This document shows positions 60,565 to 64,000 of a DNA stretch of 64,000 nt, piece after piece; within the stretch, counting starts at the first letter, position 1; each line of letters opens with the position of its first letter. The position numbers and the translations under genes are program-made. This DNA is from Mytilus trossulus (taxonomy: Eukaryota > Mollusca > Bivalvia > Mytilida > Mytilidae): positions 28,867,930 through 28,931,929 of the forward strand of contig NC_086376.1 in the NCBI RefSeq assembly GCF_036588685.1. Reading direction: 5' to 3'. Below the pieces are notes generated by a model that had not been told where the DNA came from, ran no database searches, and saw only the letters and a program-made list of their open reading frames with translations.

Positions 60565-62370
60565 ATGTACACAAATCAAAACATTTTTATACACAATTTT
60601 TTATCTTTTAACATTTTCTCATTGTTGAAGGACTGGTCTGTGAACTTGAATATGAAGAACAGCAATACAATAAAAGGGTTTCTTTGCTGTAGACCAAGTA
60701 AATTTGACATTTTCCATATCATATTCTTCTATTTTTTCCTGCTTCTTTAACAGGGACGTTAGAAAGAACCCATCGAGCGTATCTTTAGTTTGGCTACATC
60801 ATTTTTCCATGTGGACTGCTTCCCAAAAATGACACCAGATAATCTCCAGAAAACTTCAGCATGACATCTCAAAGTCCCCTTCTACAGGCATGGGCAGGAA
60901 GCCTGTAGCTGTCGTAGGCCGCTAGCGAACATCCGAGGCCGCCCGTCCTCGCGAGTCTGCGACGTAGGCCATTTCAACATCCATGACTGTCGTCCCATTT
61001 GGAGGTCACCAGCTACTTCCAGGAAACGCCACAAGCAGCAAAATCACTTAATCGTACTTACATTGCCTATATTTCTTCAAGTCTTTCACTGTAGGCTGCT
61101 TCAATTCTTCTGTCCATCCTCCTTGGTAGAATTGCAAATAAAAGAGAGTCATTATTATTCACATTAATGTACACAAATCAAAACATTTTTATACACAATT
61201 TTTTATCTTTTAACATTTTCTCATTGTTGAAGGACTGGTCTGTGAACTTGAATATGAAGAACAGCAATACAATAAAAGGGTTTCTTTGCTGTAGACCAAG
61301 TAAATTTGACATTTTCCATCTCATATTCTTCTATTTTTTCCTGCTTCTTTAACAGGGACGTTAGAAAGAACCCATCGAGCGTATCATTAGTTTGGCTACA
61401 TCATTTTTCCATGTGGACTGCTTCCCAAAAATGACACCAGATAATCTCCAGAAAACTTCAGCATGACATCTCAAAGTCCCCTTCTACAGGCATGGGCAGG
61501 AAGCCTGTAGCTGTCGTAGGCCGCTAGCGAACATCCGAGGCCGCCCGTCCTCGCGAGTCTGCGACGTAGGCCATTTCAACATCCATGACTGTCGTCCCAT
61601 TTGGAGGTCACCAGCTACTTCCAGGAAACGCCACAAGCAGCAAAATCACTTAATCGTACTTACATTGCCTATATTTCTTCAAGTCTTTCACTGTAGGCTG
61701 CTTCAATTCTTCTGTCCATCCTCCTTGGTAGAATTGCAAATAAAAGAGAGTCATTATTATTCACATTAATGTACACAAATCAAAACATTTTTATACACAA
61801 TTTTTTATCTTTTAACATTTTCTCATTGTTGAAGGACTGGTCTGTGAACTTGAATATGAAGAACAGCAATACAATAAAAGGGTTTCTTTGCTGTAGACCA
61901 AGTAAATTTGACATTTTCCATCTCTTATTCTTCTATTTTTTCCTGCTTCTTTAACAGGGACGTTAGAAAGAACCCATAGAGCGTATCTTTAGTTTGGCTA
62001 CATCATTTTTCCATGTGGACTGCTTCCCAAAAATGACACCAGATAATCTCCAGAAAACTTCAGCATGACATCTCAAAGTCCCCTTCTACAGGCATGGGCA
62101 GGAAGCCTGTAGCTGTCGTAGGCCGCTAGCGAACATCCGAGGCCGCCCGTCCTCGCGAGTCTGCGACGTAGGCCATTTCAACATCCATGACTGTCGTCCC
62201 ATTTGGAGGTCACCAGCTACTTCCAGGAAACGCCACAAGCAGCAAAATCACTTAATCGTACTTACATTGCCTATATTTCTTCAAGTCTTTCACTGTAGGC
62301 TGCTTCAATTCTTCTGTCCATCCTCCTTGGTAGAATTGCAAATAAAAGAGAGTCATTATTATTCACATTA
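60565..62370 (+). repeat. Second copy of the three-monomer block
   Basis: Carries the same rare variants as 50326-52131, exactly 10,239 bp (17 monomers) later. A partial third copy starts at 62973 with 'tccatatcat' and the rare 'aaaacatcagc' (63858). Confidence 0.8.
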
Positions 62371-64000
62371 ATGTACACAAATCAAAACATTTTTATACAC
62401 AATTTTTTATCTTTTAACATTTTCTCATTGTTGAAGGACTGGTCTGTGAACTTGAATATGAAGAACAGCAATACAATAAAAGGGTTTCTTTGCTGTAGAC
62501 CAAGTAAATTTGACATTTTCCATCTCATATTCTTCTATTTTTTCCTGCTTCTTTAACAAGGACGTTAGAAAGAACCCATCGAGCGTATCATTAGTTTGGC
62601 TACATCATTTTTCCATGTGGACTGCTTCCCAAAAATGACACCAGATAATCTCCAGAAAACTTCAGCATGACATCTCAAAGTCCCCTTCTACAGGCATGGG
62701 CAGGAAGCCTGTAGCTGTCGTAGGCCGCTAGCGAACATCCGAGGCCGCCCGTCCTCGCGAGTCTGCGACGTAGGCCATTTCAACATCCATGACTGTCGTC
62801 CCATTTGGAGGTCACCAGCTACTTCCAGGAAATGCCACAAGCAGCAAAATCACTTAATCGTACTTACATTGCCTATATTTCTTCAAGTCTTTCACTGTAG
62901 GCTGCTTCAATTCTTCTGTCCATCCTCCTTGGTAGAATTGCAAATAAAAGAGAGTCATTATTATTCACATTAATGTACACAAATCAAAACATTTTTATAC
63001 ACAATTTTTTATCTTTTAACATTTTCTCATTGTTGAAGGACTGGTCTGTGAACTTGAATATGAAGAACAGCAATACAATAAAAGGGTTTCTTTGCTGTAG
63101 ACCAAGTAAATTTGACATTTTCCATATCATATTCTTCTATTTTTTCCTGCTTCTTTAACAGGGACGTTAGAAAGAACCCATCGAGCGTATCTTTAGTTTG
63201 GCTACATCATTTTTCCATGTGGACTGCTTCCCAAAAATGACACCAGATAATCTCCAGAAAACTTCAGCATGACATCTCAAAGTCCCCTTCTACAGGCATG
63301 GGCAGGAAGCCTGTAGCTGTCGTAGGCCGCTAGCGAACATCCGAGGCCGCCCGTCCTCGCGAGTCTGCGACGTAGGCCATTTCAACATCCATGACTGTCG
63401 TCCCATTTGGAGGTCACCAGCTACTTCCAGGAAACGCCACAAGCAGCAAAATCACTTAATCGTACTTACATTGCCTATATTTCTTCAAGTCTTTCACTGT
63501 AGGCTGCTTCAATTCTTCTGTCCATCCTCCTTGGTAGAATTGCAAATAAAAGAGAGTCATTATTATTCACATTAATGTACACAAATCAAAACATTTTTAT
63601 ACACAATTTTTTATCTTTTAACATTTTCTCATTGTTGAAGGACTGGTCTGTGAACTTGAATATGAAGAACAGCAATACAATAAAAGGGTTTCTTTGCTGT
63701 AGACCAAGTAAATTTGACATTTTCCATCTCATATTCTTCTATTTTTTCCTGCTTCTTTAACAGGGACGTTAGAAAGAACCCATCGAGCGTATCATTAGTT
63801 TGGCTACATCATTTTTCCATGTGGACTGCTTCCCAAAAATGACACCAGATAATCTCCAGAAAACATCAGCATGACATCTCAAAGTCCCCTTCTACAGGCA
63901 TGGGCAGGAAGCCTGTAGCTGTCGTAGGCCGCTAGCGAACATCCGAGGCCGCCCGTCCTCGCGAGTCTGCGACGTAGGCCATTTCAACATCCATGACTGT

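Larger units (their letters stand above)
47363..64000 (+). repeat. Satellite array, 602-bp monomer, about 27.6 copies, open at window end
   Basis: The array begins inside a monomer at about 47363 ('aacattttctcattgttgaa') and continues to the last base. Taking ATGTACACAAATC as marker, monomers start at 47919, 48521, 49123, 49724, 50326, 50928, 51530, 52132, 52735, 53338, 53941, 54544, 55146, 55748, 56350, 56952, 57553, 58155, 58758, 59360, 59963, 60565, 61167, 61769, 62371, 62973 and 63575. Spacing is 602, or 603 where an A run has one extra base, or 601 where that extra A is combined with loss of two bases (AGAGAG to AGAG). Copies differ at only a handful of sites. Each monomer has an AT-rich half and a CpG-rich core of about 200 bp ('gtcgtaggccgctagcgaac' to 'tcgcgagtctgcgacgtagg'). 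Confidence 0.97.

Noticed and set aside
47919..63760. Twenty-seven copies of a 61-codon plus-strand ORF (MYTNQN...) as a gene family
   Set aside because: The frame is conserved only because the DNA repeats are nearly identical. It is Phe/Asn/Leu-rich and low-complexity in AT-rich sequence. Its ATG lies in an AT-rich spacer, and a strong splice acceptor overlaps its stop.
47363..64000. rDNA, 5S rRNA, histone or snRNA tandem genes
   Set aside because: None of the conserved internal sequences of these genes that I know appears on either strand of the monomer.

Overview
This is a eukaryotic, AT-rich, intron-bearing and very repeat-dense window with no prokaryotic organisation. Several dispersed repeats match, as far as I remember them, families common in marine mussels (Mytilus and relatives). 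The clearest are the 'gtgccaatgagacaac' family and the 'aatggggaatgtgtcaaagagac' family. The best guess is therefore a mytilid bivalve; this rests on memory, not on a search.

Layout. (1) 1-3.2 kb: the 5' end of one protein-coding gene on the minus strand. Two exons (2841-3189 and 1-143) have matching splice phase, and the gene runs off the left edge. (2) 3.2-25 kb: a graveyard of mobile elements. It holds 5'-truncated LINE 3' ends (6.75-7.56, 12.4-13.7, 14.3-14.7 kb), a gutted Tc1/mariner element with both inverted ends (7.85-8.67 kb), a possible hAT relic (19.0 kb), palindromic MITEs and several mussel dispersed repeats. (3) 25.6-30.3 kb: a nested foldback structure. Arms of about 0.6-0.9 kb point towards each other, carry arrays of short palindromes at their outer ends, and enclose a second 1.27 kb inverted-repeat element. 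(4) 30.4-39.5 kb: two tiny MITEs with perfect 8-bp target duplications, four unrelated tandem repeats (periods about 166, 558, 190 and 168 bp), a LINE 3' end on the minus strand, and a long-TIR element. (5) 39.5-47.1 kb: mostly unremarkable AT-rich sequence with a few MITEs, a tRNA-derived SINE head and some weak minus-strand exon candidates. (6) 47363-64000: a near-identical tandem satellite with a 602-bp monomer, about 27.6 copies, still running at the window edge. Its variants show dimeric and multi-monomer higher-order structure.

Three observations stand out. First, the 602-bp satellite and its higher-order organisation. Second, the nested foldback at 25.6-30.3 kb. Third, a small retroposon-like family: three insertions share an identical 54-bp 3' end, have different 5' ends, and are flanked by exact 10-, 10- and 12-bp target-site duplications. 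Apart from the left-edge gene I see no convincing intact host gene. The many 60-100 codon ORFs are mostly chance or repeat-derived.
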